Origin: Candidatus Hydrogenedentota bacterium
Lineage (GTDB): Bacteria > Hydrogenedentota > Hydrogenedentia > Hydrogenedentales > JAEUWI01
Assembly: GCA_016791475.1 (NCBI GenBank)
Contig: JAEUWI010000033.1
Coordinates: 22,760 to 86,759, forward strand
Direction of reading: 5' to 3'
DNA length: 64,000 nucleotides
The position numbers and the translations under genes are program-made. Every line of letters begins with the position of its first letter. Position 1 is the first letter of the stretch. Below are positions 55,226 through 64,000 of the stretch, piece by piece. The notes beneath the pieces were generated by a model, which worked only from the letters and a program-made list of their open reading frames with translations, did not search any database and was not told where the DNA came from.

Positions 55226-57321
55226 GATATTCGCTGCTCCACGGTGGCGCGGCGGCCGGTCCAGGCCGCCACGACAGTCTCCAACAGGCAGGCTATTGCG
55301 AGAAGAATGAGTACCGGGTAACCAAATTCCTGGCGCGTTATATCCGGCTCCTTCGGACCGCTTGCGGGGGCCTCGGCCACGGTAGAAGTCGGCGCGGCGC
55401 CAAGGCGCAGCAGGAATTCGTCGGGATTCATACCATGGAGATCGCTCTCCGCCGTTTGAATGTTGACGGCCTCCACCAGTGCGGTTGTGCCTGTGGCCTC
55501 TAATTGCCACCGGAGGAACCCCGGCGCGAATCCGCGGTCGAGATTGGGAAAACTGTCAAACGACTGGGCCTCGGTGCCGCCCGGTGCCCGCAGATACAGT
55601 CCCGTCGCCGCCAGTACGGGCGGCGCACTTACGGCCGTGGAGGCCGGGTGGCTGCGCAAGGGCGGGAGGGGTGGAAGCAACAGCGCCACGGTCTCGTGAA
55701 GCAGGGGCACAAAGCGCCGGGTCCGGGTGATGTTCGTCCAGTCCGGGTCCAGGGGGAAGGCCCAAGCCACGACACGGCCCGCGCCCCGATCAAAGGCGAT
55801 CATGGCGGGATCCGGGGCCATCTCGTCGTTCCCCTGGAGGCGCGCGGCGATCCGCACGGTCGATTCCCCGGCGACGCGCATGGGAAAGTAATTTTGGAAG
55901 CGCAACATGGAAAAATCGCTGTAGGCCGAGCTTCGAAAGGCCTGAAACGCCGGGTCGGAAAAGTCGATCCAGCTAAGGAGCGCGTAGCGCGAAGGGTCCA
56001 ACGAGTCGTAACGAGGACCCGCTACCTCGACTCCTGCAGGTTTCAAGAGCCCGTCGGTGAGGGCGGTTGGAAAGCCCTGGTTGGAGGGGACCATCAGGAG
56101 CCGCCCGCCGCCCTCGACGTAAGCTGCAAGCTGCGTGACGGCGTCGGCGGGCGGAGCCGACCATCCGGGCACTACGAGAACGGGCGCCGTCACCGCCGCG
56201 AGTCCCGCCGGATTCACGGGCGCCCATCGCCACGGCACCGGCTGTGATTCGGCGAGGGCCGCTTCGAGAAAGGGGATCGGTTGCGCGCGATTCGCCGCCG
56301 GATCAATAACAACACCGATGTCGCGCACGGGGTCGGGTGTATAGACCGCGTACCCGGAATTGTCTTCTACTAGACCGTCCGCCGCGATCAGTCGAAGTTC
56401 GACCTGAGCCGGTTGACTCAAATCCGTCTCGGCGGAGAGAGACACGTTTACACCACTTTCGGCTTGAAGGGTGATGGGCTGGCTTGCAGCCGGAGCGTCA
56501 TTCAGCCGGTATTCGATCTGCCCTTCGATGCGCACGGTCCCGTAGTTGCGCAGGCGCACCCGCGCGATCAGCGTCGACGGCGCCCGGGCCTCCAGCACCA
56601 CCGCGTCCACAGCGGCATTACTCGATGAAAGGGGGGACAGGGGGACGAGTCGCAGCGACACGCCCCGGGCCAGGCTTTCGCGACCCAGTTCGTCGGGCAG
56701 CCCGGTCCGCTGCAAATCGCTGACGAGGTGAATGATTCGCTCCTGCTCCGCTTCTCCTTTGGTCACCGTGGATTCGTCGTTGGGAAGCAGCATTTGTTCC
56801 GCCGCTTTCAGGCCCGCGAGGTAATTGGTTGCACCGAAGGTGGCCGTCATTGAATCAAGGGCTTTCGCAGCGGTACCGGCGGCGGCGTCGAGCGGTGCTA
56901 GCACCTGGGCGCGCTCTTGAAAGGTCACCACGCCAACCGGTTCGTTGCCCAGTTCCGCGAGGCGGGCACGCGCGGCGGCCATGGTCTTTTCGAACTGGCC
57001 ACTGCCCGTGGTGCTCAGGGAAGTGTCCACGAGCAGCACATGCAATCGCTCGGCCTCCTGGTTGGATGTGGCCACCACGGCGCTCAGCACATAGGGCCGG
57101 GCGAAGGCCAGGGCGAGAAGGCCGAGTATGATCATGCGCAGCACCATGAGCCAGGGATGCTCGATCTGCTTCTTGTGGCGGACCGGGGGCACGGACTCCG
57201 GCAGAAACATGAGGCTGCTGAAGGGCGTGGGATTGTTTGCAGGCCTGCGGATGCGGTGGATGATCCACGGTAGTCCCGCGAGGGCCAGACCGCCAAGCAG
57301 TATGGGCATGAGAAGGCCCAT
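55222..57321 (-). CDS. BatA-like N-terminal domain/VWA membrane protein
   Basis: This 699-aa protein has the aerotolerance BatA N-terminal domain (two helices, PILLGGLALAGLPWIIHRIR and LMVLRMIILGLLALAFARPY) with PFSSLMFLPESVPPVRHKKQ between them. A VWA-type domain follows (HVLLVDTSLSTTGSG). A GATase-like region (VLVVPGWSAPP, GGGRLLMVPSNQG) and one C-terminal helix (FGYPVLILLAIACLLETVVA) complete it. It overlaps the DUF58 stop by one base. Confidence 0.88.
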   Translation of the reverse strand: MGLLMPILLGGLALAGLPWIIHRIRRPANNPTPFSSLMFLPESVPPVRHKKQIEHPWLMVLRMIILGLLALAFARPYVLSAVVATSNQEAERLHVLLVDTSLSTTGSGQFEKTMAAARARLAELGNEPVGVVTFQERAQVLAPLDAAAGTAAKALDSMTATFGATNYLAGLKAAEQMLLPNDESTVTKGEAEQERIIHLVSDLQRTGLPDELGRESLARGVSLRLVPLSPLSSSNAAVDAVVLEARAPSTLIARVRLRNYGTVRIEGQIEYRLNDAPAASQPITLQAESGVNVSLSAETDLSQPAQVELRLIAADGLVEDNSGYAVYTPDPVRDIGVVIDPAANRAQPIPFLEAALAESQPVPWRWAPVNPAGLAAVTAPVLVVPGWSAPPADAVTQLAAYVEGGGRLLMVPSNQGFPTALTDGLLKPAGVEVAGPRYDSLDPSRYALLSWIDFSDPAFQAFRSSAYSDFSMLRFQNYFPMRVAGESTVRIAARLQGNDEMAPDPAMIAFDRGAGRVVAWAFPLDPDWTNITRTRRFVPLLHETVALLLPPLPPLRSHPASTAVSAPPVLAATGLYLRAPGGTEAQSFDSFPNLDRGFAPGFLRWQLEATGTTALVEAVNIQTAESDLHGMNPDEFLLRLGAAPTSTVAEAPASGPKEPDITRQEFGYPVLILLAIACLLETVVAAWTGRRATVEQRIS

Positions 57322-58256
57322 CAGCCTTTTCCTCCAGCCATGGCCCGTTTGCTCGACGTCATCAGCGCGTGGGAGCGCCGGTGCAGGAACTGGTGTAGTG
57401 CATGGTCCAGCGGACGGTCCGTGCGGAGGGGTTCGTAATCAATTTCGTAACCCAGGCAGACCTCGCGAATGCGGTCGAAGTGGGCGGCGCGATTCGCCAG
57501 ATACTGATCGCGCACCCGCTCCTGGTCGGCGGGTCGCTCTTCGTGGCCCTCCGCATCCCGAAGCGTAACGTCGGACGAGAAGGGAAAGGTTTCCTCCGCC
57601 ATATCGGCAATCTGAAAAACGAGCACGTCATGGCGTCGCGCGCGCAAGGCGCGGAGCTGGGTCTCCACGACCGGCAGGGGTTGGAGGAGATCGCTGATCA
57701 GCACGACCATCCCCCGTGAACTCATGGCGTCACCCACCCAGGCGAGGGCGTCGCCCGTGGCCGTCTGACCGCCCGGCGCGAGGCCCTCCAGCGCGGCGAT
57801 GAGCCGCCGCACCTGGTGGCTGCGCCGCTGGAAGGTGATGTGGGCGCAGATGGATTCATCATAGGCCGCGAGCGCCACTTCGTCATGCTGAAGTGTCAAC
57901 AACCACGCCAGGGACGCCGCGAGAATTTGACCGTAGCGAAACTTGGTCAGCGCCGTGGTGCCGTAGCCCATGGACGCGCTGCAGTCCAGCAGAAGCGTGC
58001 AGCGCATGTTCGTCTCTTCGTGGAATTCCTTGATGTGCAGCCGGTCCGTGCGGCCATAGCGCCGCCAGTCCACGAAGCGCGGATCATCGCCCTGGGTGTA
58101 GGGACGGTACTGGGCGAACTCCACCGAGACCCCGGAGTGGGGACTGCGATGCAGGCCAAGCTGCTGCCCGGCCACCAGGGTCTGGGCCAGGAGCCACAGG
58201 TCGCTTACCTGCGCCAGATCCTCCGGCGAAATGTTGCGCTGGATCACGGACGGCAT
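57321..58256 (-). CDS. DUF58 VWA-like protein
   Basis: This 311-aa cytoplasmic protein has the DUF58 core: VEFAQYRPYTQGDDPRFVDW, then a von Willebrand-like fold with a metal site in LLLDCSASMGYG, and LISDLLQP. DUF58 proteins work with MoxR ATPases as chaperone-like pairs for metal cofactors or assembly. Normally the moxR gene is immediately upstream. Here 1076 bp of repeats and a transposase intervene, so it may have lost its shared promoter. The last residues are Ala/Gly/Lys-rich. Confidence 0.92.
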   Translation of the reverse strand: MPSVIQRNISPEDLAQVSDLWLLAQTLVAGQQLGLHRSPHSGVSVEFAQYRPYTQGDDPRFVDWRRYGRTDRLHIKEFHEETNMRCTLLLDCSASMGYGTTALTKFRYGQILAASLAWLLTLQHDEVALAAYDESICAHITFQRRSHQVRRLIAALEGLAPGGQTATGDALAWVGDAMSSRGMVVLISDLLQPLPVVETQLRALRARRHDVLVFQIADMAEETFPFSSDVTLRDAEGHEERPADQERVRDQYLANRAAHFDRIREVCLGYEIDYEPLRTDRPLDHALHQFLHRRSHALMTSSKRAMAGGKG

Positions 58257-58391
58257 GAGCGGTGCTCCATGCCAGTTGAAGCGTCAAGAGATCTGACCAC
58301 GGAATACACGGAAGAGCGCGGAAAAGAGGGCAACTGGACATGCGCACGGGTATGGCGACGCACGAACTTCTTCGACACACGCGGTAGTTCG

Positions 58392-58482
58392 CTCGCCCCA
58401 AAGGGGCTTAACATATTAGCCCAGGGCAACGCCCTGGGTTTGTCAGGACAGAGCACCCAAAGCCCTGAAAGGGCGTAACAAA
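58392..58482. repeat. REP-type palindromic repeat, left copy
   Basis: The unit holds GCCCCAAAGGGGC, GCCCAGGGCAACGCCCTGGGT and GCCCTGAAAGGGC, three palindromes in a row. It is inverted relative to the two copies at 58957 and 59090. Confidence 0.8.
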
Positions 58483-58491
58483 GATTTAGTC

Positions 58492-58938
58492 TCATACGTA
58501 TTTCTCGTCATACGCGATCTTGTATCGTTCCAGAAATGTCCTGAATTCCACTTGGAAAGTCTCCGCCTTATGGTGTTCGGCTTGTCCCTCGATGTATGCC
58601 CTAATCTGCGGCACGTGGGGTGGGCTCACCGAAAATGCGCCATAGCGACTTTGCCAGTGAAAGCTCTCGAACGCCCGGCCTTCAGACTTTATCCACTTGG
58701 AAGAAGACTTCTTAACTTCTTCGATCACCTTTACCAGCGTGTGATTCTTCGAGAGCAAGAAAAGCGCATGCACGTGATCTTCAACACCGCCTATAACAAC
58801 CGCAGGGCTATCCCACTGCCTGAATATGCCGGCCTGATAGGCGAACAGCGTTGGCCGCACTTCCGCAGTCAGTAGCGGCTCGCGATTCTTAGTGCTGTAG
58901 ATCAAATGGACCAGATTAACGGCTAGCGACTGCGGCAT
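58492..58938 (-). mobile_element. IS200-like (Y1/REP-associated) transposase
   Basis: This 148-aa single-strand transposase has the HUH motif (H55, H57 in VEDHVHALFLL) and catalytic Tyr115 in IRAYIEGQAEHH. The start MPQSLAVNLVHLIYSTKNRE is typical of the REP-associated branch. It is flanked by palindromic REP repeats in opposite orientations. The whole block lies between moxR and the DUF58 gene. The frame is intact, so it may be active. Confidence 0.9.
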
Positions 58939-58956
58939 CGTTCATGAACCCCACTG

Positions 58957-59046
58957 TTTCGCCCTTTCAGGGCTTCTCTTTTTCGCCGTGTTTTCCCAGG
59001 GCGTTGCCCTGGGCTATTATGTTGTGGCCCTTCGGGCCGGAATGCG
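58957..59046. repeat. REP-type palindromic repeat, right copy 1
   Basis: GCCCTTTCAGGGC, CCCAGGGCGTTGCCCTGGGC and GGCCCTTCGGGCC follow in this order. It is a direct repeat of the next unit and inverted to the left copy. Confidence 0.8.
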
Positions 59047-59089
59047 TTTCCTCGTGCGCCCGAGGGTAGTCGGTTGTCGCAAAATACAC

Positions 59090-59180
59090 TGTTACGCCCT
59101 TTCAAGGCTATTCTTTTTTCGCCTTGTTTCCCAGGGCGTTGCCCTGGGCTAATATGTTGTGGCCCTTCGGGTCGGAATGG
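59090..59180. repeat. REP-type palindromic repeat, right copy 2
   Basis: GCCCTTTCAAGGC, CCCAGGGCGTTGCCCTGGGC and GGCCCTTCGGGTC: the same order as copy 1 with a few changes. The ~150 bp from here to the moxR stop hold nothing else that I can identify. Confidence 0.8.
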
Positions 59181-59332
59181 CATTTGCCGTGTATCAGAAA
59201 AACACCGTGCCGATAGTACTCCGACGAACCACTATGGGATTCTTCACCCATTGCCTGGATATCGTCTCCGCCACAATCGTTATTCGTTTTTCTTCTCCGT
59301 GCCTCCGTGAACTCCGTGGTCAATCTCGTCCT

Positions 59333-60358
59333 TCATCCGCCCGAGGGCTTCGGTACATGGGCGATCAATTTGTCGATCACATCGTCCACCCGCACCTGAT
59401 CGGCCTCGGCGCGGAAATTGGTCAGGATGCGGTGGCGCAGCACTTCGTGGGCCACGGCGCGGATATCATCGCCGGAAACGTGAAAACGTTCCTCCAGCAG
59501 GGCCCGCGCCTTGGCCGCGAGCACGAGATACTGGCTGCCGCGCGTGCCCGCACCCCAGCCCACCCATTGTTTGACGAAATCAGGCGCTTCCGACGAAAGG
59601 GGCCGGCTGGCCTGGACGAGACGCACCGCGTACAAAGCAATGGGCTCCGCGATCGGAACCATGCGAACGAGCCGCGCAAAATCGAGCATGTCCTGCCCGG
59701 AAAACACCGGCTTCAACGTATGCTCCGACGGCGCGGTGGTCTGGGTGACCACTGCGAGTTCTTCCGCTTCCGAGAGATAGCTGATGTTGATGCTGCACAT
59801 GAAGCGATCGAGCTGCGCCTCCGGCAGGGGATAGGTACCCTCGAGTTCGATGGGGTTCTGTGTCGCCAGAACGAAAAAGGGCTTGTTCAGCGGACGCAAT
59901 TGCCCCGCCACCGTCACCTGCTTCTCTTCCATCGCCTCCAGCAGGGCCGCCTGGGTCTTCGGCGGCGTGCGATTGATCTCGTCCGCAAGCAGCACATTGG
60001 TGAAGACCGGCCCCGGCACAAAGCGCAATTCGCGACGGCCACTGCTGCGGTCTTCCTCGATCAACTCCGTGCCCGTGATATCGCTGGGCATCAGGTCCGG
60101 CGTGAACTGGATACGCTTGAAGTCCAGATCGAGGATCTGGGCGACGGTGCGGATCAACAGGGTCTTTGCGAGTCCCGGCGGGCCGGTGATGAGTCCGTGG
60201 GAGCCTGAGAAGAGCACGCGCATCAGCGAATTCACCGCCGCGTCCTGACCCACGATCACCTTGCGCAGTTCGCCCAGCATCGCCGCCTTGCCCTGGCGCA
60301 GTTTCTCCAGTGCCGCCTGTTCAAACGGCTTGTCCGTTGCTTCCAGGGGTGCTTCCAT
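59333..60358 (-). CDS. MoxR-family AAA+ ATPase
   Basis: This 341-aa cytoplasmic ATPase has Walker A GLITGPPGLAKTLLIRTVA (P-loop GPPGLAKT), Walker B VLLADEINRTPPKTQAALLE, sensor 1 FVLATQNPIELEGTYPLPEA and the C-terminal lid. MoxR proteins work with DUF58/VWA partners as chaperone-like assembly factors. It is followed by a repeat/transposase block instead of DUF58. It starts 26 bases after the DUF4159 gene. Confidence 0.95.
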   Translation of the reverse strand: MEAPLEATDKPFEQAALEKLRQGKAAMLGELRKVIVGQDAAVNSLMRVLFSGSHGLITGPPGLAKTLLIRTVAQILDLDFKRIQFTPDLMPSDITGTELIEEDRSSGRRELRFVPGPVFTNVLLADEINRTPPKTQAALLEAMEEKQVTVAGQLRPLNKPFFVLATQNPIELEGTYPLPEAQLDRFMCSINISYLSEAEELAVVTQTTAPSEHTLKPVFSGQDMLDFARLVRMVPIAEPIALYAVRLVQASRPLSSEAPDFVKQWVGWGAGTRGSQYLVLAAKARALLEERFHVSGDDIRAVAHEVLRHRILTNFRAEADQVRVDDVIDKLIAHVPKPSGG

Positions 60359-60384
60359 TCATCGATCCTTTCCGTGCCGCCGCG

Positions 60385-61215
60385 TCAGTGGGTCATGGCA
60401 TAAACGACAATATTGATGCCCATGGGATAGGCCTTCTTAACCGAGAATTCTTTGAAGTATTCCTGATTTTCACCTTCGCGCTCCCAGCCGTCGCCGAGAT
60501 CGGTATTGTGGCAGATCACGGCCATCAGGCGTCCTTCCTTGTCATTCACGCCCCAGAGGTGGGGCGTCTGGGCGTCGTATTGCTCAAACGTAAGGCCCGT
60601 GCTGTACCAGTTGTTAATGGATGGCACCTGGGGCACTTCCTTGATGTCGAAGACCATGTGGTAGATGGGGTGGTCCAGGGGTATCTCGAAGCGCGGATAC
60701 TCTTCCGGCGGCAGCACCTGATCAAACTCGTACACCCAGTTCGCCCACTCCTCTTCTCCCCAGAAATCGTCCACCATAAGGAAACCGCCCCGCAGGAGGT
60801 AATTCTTCAAGCCGTCCCGCTCCGACTGGGACAAGGTGATGTTGCCGACCTCGATCATATAGATGAAGGGATAGTTTCGCAGTTCTGGCTGGTCGAGACG
60901 TACGATGTCATGACGGATCGTGCCATCGGGATGTTTGTTTACCTCGATGCTCGTGAGCTGAGAGAGGCGCAAGGTGAAATTGTAGTCGGACTCGGGATAG
61001 TCCGTTTGCCACTTCCGGCGTCCCCAGCCGCGCGAGGAATAACTGTCGTACTGGATGCGGCAGAAGGTGAAGCAATTTTCCGGGAAGGGCTCCACGCTGG
61101 CTTCCGCTTCGGGTTCGTCCCGCCACATGCCCCGTCCCTGACCCGACGCCTGATCTACCGGCGTCGCCAGGCAGGTCAAGAGGAGCAGGATAATACTGTG
61201 TTTATGAAGCTTCAT
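60385..61215 (-). CDS. DUF4159 protein, secreted
   Basis: This 276-aa protein has a signal peptide (MKLHKHSIILLLLTCLATPV). The DUF4159 features are CRIQYDSYSSRGWGRRKWQTDYP, YPFIYMIEVGNITLSQSERDGLKNYLLRGGFLMVDDFWG-type core, and VICHNTDLGDGWE. DUF4159 resembles a GATase-like fold and is a regular member of Bat/MoxR operons. It overlaps the upstream TPR gene by 14 bases. Confidence 0.9.
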   Translation of the reverse strand: MKLHKHSIILLLLTCLATPVDQASGQGRGMWRDEPEAEASVEPFPENCFTFCRIQYDSYSSRGWGRRKWQTDYPESDYNFTLRLSQLTSIEVNKHPDGTIRHDIVRLDQPELRNYPFIYMIEVGNITLSQSERDGLKNYLLRGGFLMVDDFWGEEEWANWVYEFDQVLPPEEYPRFEIPLDHPIYHMVFDIKEVPQVPSINNWYSTGLTFEQYDAQTPHLWGVNDKEGRLMAVICHNTDLGDGWEREGENQEYFKEFSVKKAYPMGINIVVYAMTH

Positions 61216-63793
61216 CGGAAGCCACCTCTACTTCGCCATGGAGGCGCAACAACAATTCCTGCGCCTCGCGGAATTCAGGGTACGCTTCAAGGAGGGCCAG
61301 CAGCACCGTCCGCGCTTCGTCGTTTCGGGAAAGATCGAGCAGCAGCGCCGCTTTTGCCAGCCGGAAGTCGTCGCCCTTTGTAGGGTCGATTGCCATCAGG
61401 ATGTCGAGGGTTTTCAACAACCCCTCGTGATCGCCGAGGGCGGCCTGGGCTGAGCGCCGTGCTTCGTGGACCTCCAGATCGAAGGGGTCGATCCCGAAGC
61501 ACCATTGTCCGAGCTCGATCACCGCAGGCCAATCGGCCTGTTTCGCCAGTGCCAACAGCAGAGGCCGGGTTTCGTCGTAGGCCGTGGGGTCCACTTGCTG
61601 CAATCTTTTCACCGCCGCAGTCCAGGCCGCCGGATCGCCGCGGGTGGCCTGGATCAGGGCCAGTTGGCGCAGGGGATTGGCCTCGCCGGGGAAGGCGGGG
61701 TAGAGCGCCGCCGCCGCCTCGAATTGCGCAATGGCCGTATCCACATCCCCGGCGGCTTGGGCTGCGAAGCCCGCGTCCATCGCTTTCGTAAAGGCGCCGT
61801 CACTCAGGTCCGGCAAGGCTGCCGCGGCCTCGGGCGCCGGCGTTACGGCCAGATGTTTCAGCGGTGCACAGGCGATGGTCAGGTGCTCCGCGAATCGCGT
61901 ATTGAGTCCGGCGCGATCCGTGCCCGCCGCAACGAGCAGGGCTTCTTCGGCGGGTGTGCCCGCGCCGATGGCGTCCAGCGCGGCGATCAGGGCCGGCTTG
62001 CCATAGGCCGCCACATAGGTATCCACGAACTCGCCCGCAAGGTAATAGCCCAGCATCAGGTGGAGGGGCGTCTCGGGACTCACGAAAAGGGCCTCCAGCG
62101 ATTCCACGCCGGGCCACGCGCCTTCTTTCAACAGCGGCGCGAATTCCGGGTCGAGGGGCTGGCCCCAGGCGGGGTCGCGCTGGCCCTCTTCATAAACCGA
62201 GATGCCCTCGGAGAGCCAGCGGGGGATACGATTCTTTGTCTTCTGCAGCGTGATGACATGGACAAATTCGTGCCACAACACGGAGCGCCAGTTCATCGTC
62301 TGGGGCGGTCGTGCGCGCGGCGAATCGAGGGTGACGAGATTGCCGAAGCAGATGCCCAGATGCCCCGGATTGCCCGGCAGGCCCACAGAGCGCACCATGA
62401 ACTCGTCGTGGTCGTCAAAAAGTTGCACGGCCACCGGGCGCTTCACCTCGGTCGCATACTCCGCGCTATAGCGCTGCAGGGCCTCGCCCAGGAGTTCCTT
62501 CAGGGCGTCGCCCATGACCGCAGCCTCCAGAGGCGGTAACCGCAACTCGAAATCCGGGGAGGCCAGGGTCGCAAAGCCATCCAGACTGTCCATGACTTCG
62601 AGCATATTGTAGACCTGCACATTGAAGGCGTCCTCGGCGAACACTTCTTCGAGCAGGACCCGCCCCGTGGCGTCCGCCCCCGTTCGCAAAAGGTTCAGGC
62701 CCAGCGCGGCCTTTGCCTGGCGATTTTCCGGTTCGAGTTGCAGTCCGGCCCTGAGTAGCGCGATCGCCTCGTCAAAACGATAGCGGCGCGCGGCCAGATC
62801 GGCGACGACGCGGTGCCCTTCGGCGCTACCCGGCCGGAGCTCGGCAAGTTTCGCGAGGGTCGCTTCCTGCTGGGCCGTGTCGCCGTCGAGAAAGGCGGCC
62901 GCCGCCAGCCAGGCGAGCCCTTCGAAGTGAAGGGGGTTTACGGCCAGCAGTTTGTCCAGTTGGGCTGTTGCGGCGTCGCTTTCACCGGCGGTCAACAGGC
63001 GCTCAATGACGAGGCACAGCAGGCGGGGGTGATTTGGATTCAGGGCCTCGAGTTTGGCGCGCACTTCTTCGAAGCGGGGATCGCCCGCCTGGTGGTAGGT
63101 GGCTGCGAGGCCCGCCAGGGCGGTCTGGCGAGTTTCGTCGAGTTTGAGCGCCCCCAGGAAATATTTTTCGGCCAGATCGTAGCCGTAGCCCTCCAGCGCG
63201 ATCTCGCCCGCCGCCTCAAAGCCCGGCGCAAAGTCCGGAAAGCGTCCCAGCAGCCGCTCCTGATAGATCTGGAGGATGCGCCGGGGATTCTCCCCTTGAA
63301 GTCTGGCAACCCGGCCCATAGCCAGCAGATTCTCCCGGCTGTTTTCCTGACGGTAACCGCGCTGGCTCTGCTGAATGGCCAGTTCAATCGCCTGATTCGC
63401 ATCGTCGGGTTTGCCCACGGCGCGGTACATTTCGGCGAGTCGAACGGTATAGACCGGCTCGTATACCCGGCGCACGGCGTCACCCATCTCGGCGATGGCT
63501 TCGTCGTAGCGCCCGACGACAAAGAGGAGTTCGGCGTGGTCCCCGATCCACTCTGGCGGTACCACGCCAAGTTTCTCACTGAAAGCCGCTTCGGCGATTT
63601 CGATGGCTTCGGCGTAGCGGCCCGCGAGGTAGGCCTCCCCATAGGGAGCCTCGGGGGCGTAGGGCGCGGCGAACATGGTGGAGGAAAAAAGGCACAGCAG
63701 CGCCGCTGGCAATCCGACCAGACAAAGGGCGCGCCGGAAGCCGCCGCACGGCCCTGGGCGCGGTGGCGCTGAACACGGGAAAGGACTCACCAT
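61202..63793 (-). CDS. TPR-rich protein with gluzincin (HExxH) metallopeptidase domain
   Basis: This 863-aa secreted protein has a signal peptide (LVGLPAALLCLFSSTMFAA). From 35 to about 430 it has TPR-like helix pairs; then a peptidase MA-like part with LWHEFVHVITL (H508, E509, H512 as zinc motif) and WLSEGISVYEEG (third ligand Glu); and more TPR repeats to the end. It is the first gene of the Bat-type operon. The ATG at 63793 has GGAGGG right before it, with spacing that is too short; the GTG next to it may be used. A TATAAT box lies at 63875-63880 on the minus strand. Confidence 0.8.
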   Translation of the reverse strand: MVSPFPCSAPPRPGPCGGFRRALCLVGLPAALLCLFSSTMFAAPYAPEAPYGEAYLAGRYAEAIEIAEAAFSEKLGVVPPEWIGDHAELLFVVGRYDEAIAEMGDAVRRVYEPVYTVRLAEMYRAVGKPDDANQAIELAIQQSQRGYRQENSRENLLAMGRVARLQGENPRRILQIYQERLLGRFPDFAPGFEAAGEIALEGYGYDLAEKYFLGALKLDETRQTALAGLAATYHQAGDPRFEEVRAKLEALNPNHPRLLCLVIERLLTAGESDAATAQLDKLLAVNPLHFEGLAWLAAAAFLDGDTAQQEATLAKLAELRPGSAEGHRVVADLAARRYRFDEAIALLRAGLQLEPENRQAKAALGLNLLRTGADATGRVLLEEVFAEDAFNVQVYNMLEVMDSLDGFATLASPDFELRLPPLEAAVMGDALKELLGEALQRYSAEYATEVKRPVAVQLFDDHDEFMVRSVGLPGNPGHLGICFGNLVTLDSPRARPPQTMNWRSVLWHEFVHVITLQKTKNRIPRWLSEGISVYEEGQRDPAWGQPLDPEFAPLLKEGAWPGVESLEALFVSPETPLHLMLGYYLAGEFVDTYVAAYGKPALIAALDAIGAGTPAEEALLVAAGTDRAGLNTRFAEHLTIACAPLKHLAVTPAPEAAAALPDLSDGAFTKAMDAGFAAQAAGDVDTAIAQFEAAAALYPAFPGEANPLRQLALIQATRGDPAAWTAAVKRLQQVDPTAYDETRPLLLALAKQADWPAVIELGQWCFGIDPFDLEVHEARRSAQAALGDHEGLLKTLDILMAIDPTKGDDFRLAKAALLLDLSRNDEARTVLLALLEAYPEFREAQELLLRLHGEVEVASDEAS

Positions 63794-63874
63794 CCCTCCA
63801 TCATCGGCGGATCTCCGCCGCAAGTCAAGCGCGTGCCCCGGCAACACGCGCCGCAGGTTGGCTGACAACCATTA

Positions 63875-63880
63875 TAACGA
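63875..63880 (-). promoter_or_regulatory. -10 box (TATAAT) of the Bat-type operon
   Basis: TATAAT on the minus strand lies about 80 bases before the first gene. No good -35 is seen at 16-18 bases upstream, so activation by a factor is possible. Confidence 0.4.
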
Positions 63881-63929
63881 CTGTATTCGGCGGTCGGCAG
63901 GTTTTGATAGCAGCGGGAGTCTGGAGGTT

Positions 63930-64000
63930 GTATGGGTCTCATGGGTCTCATGGGTCTCATGGGTCTCATGGGTCTCATGGGTCTCATGGGTCTCATGGGT
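63930..64000. repeat. 9-bp tandem repeat array (ATGGGTCTC), cut by window end
   Basis: Nearly eight perfect ATGGGTCTC units run to the end of the window. The unit is close to the complement of the array at 29331-29479 (CTTATGGGN), so it is the same repeat family. Confidence 0.95.

Noticed and set aside
63787..63996. Met-Arg-Pro repeat frame upstream of the TPR-metallopeptidase
   Set aside because: It is the ATGGGTCTC array read in antisense; no gene features.

Overview
The window reads as a chromosomal segment of a GC-rich free-living bacterium from the Planctomycetes-Verrucomicrobia-Hydrogenedentes part of the tree. The best guess is a Candidatus Hydrogenedentes (Hydrogenedentota) relative. 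This is inferred from three things: surface proteins with long Gly-Glu linkers followed by an EF-hand, a DUF1501/PSD1-cytochrome/PQQ-propeller set usually seen in planctomycete-like genomes, and intergenic 9-bp tandem repeats. No rRNA or marker gene is present to prove it. There are about 44 protein genes, no rRNA and no canonical tRNA.

Layout. 1-531: a UPF0175/DUF3368 (PIN) toxin-antitoxin pair, cut by the window start. 721-7250: an HTH-receiver regulator, a very large hybrid histidine kinase, a secreted tandem rhodanese and an aldo/keto reductase, all on the minus strand. 7471-12995: a JAB-DinG helicase fusion, pgi and a TPR membrane protein in one operon. 13152-18589 (plus strand): a Gly-Glu/EF-hand surface protein, xylA, a ParE-type toxin-antitoxin pair whose toxin has an internal stop, and an MsrB-MsrA fusion. 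18660-22953: the most interesting locus. It holds rtcR with a pRiA4b-like gene behind it, and, divergently, a sigma-54 promoter, a ~750-nt structured leader with two overlapping tRNA-like elements, and a slipin gene. 23117-26826: an SNF2 helicase and a SWIM zinc-finger partner. 26841-29237: a large surface protein with 50 consecutive Gly-Glu-type hexanucleotide units, behind a cobalamin riboswitch.

29625-32426: a BNR propeller protein, a MoaD/ThiS-like ubiquitin-fold protein and an MFS transporter. 32495-38618: the DUF1501, PSD1-cytochrome and PQQ-propeller operon. 39418-46158: an MsbA-like ABC exporter, a pseudopilin-like protein, a ModF-like double ABC ATPase, a GNAT acetyltransferase, fabI and a sialidase-like protein. 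46537-48372: two tandem paralogous pseudopilin-like proteins. 48417-63793: a Bat-type operon (TPR-metallopeptidase, DUF4159, MoxR, DUF58, BatA-like, DUF4175-like coiled coil, VWA membrane protein, caspase-like protein without its cysteine), interrupted between MoxR and DUF58 by an IS200-like transposase with REP palindromes.

The RtcR locus is the strongest candidate for an unusual system. RtcR normally responds to RNA with 2',3'-cyclic phosphate ends and, with sigma-54, turns on RtcB/RtcA RNA repair. Here no rtcB, rtcA or rsr lies nearby; the divergent target is a tRNA-like RNA plus a membrane-organising slipin. Repeats are abundant: a 38-bp terminal-inverted-repeat element, a second nested inverted-repeat element, REP-like palindromes at two loci and two arrays of 9-bp repeats.
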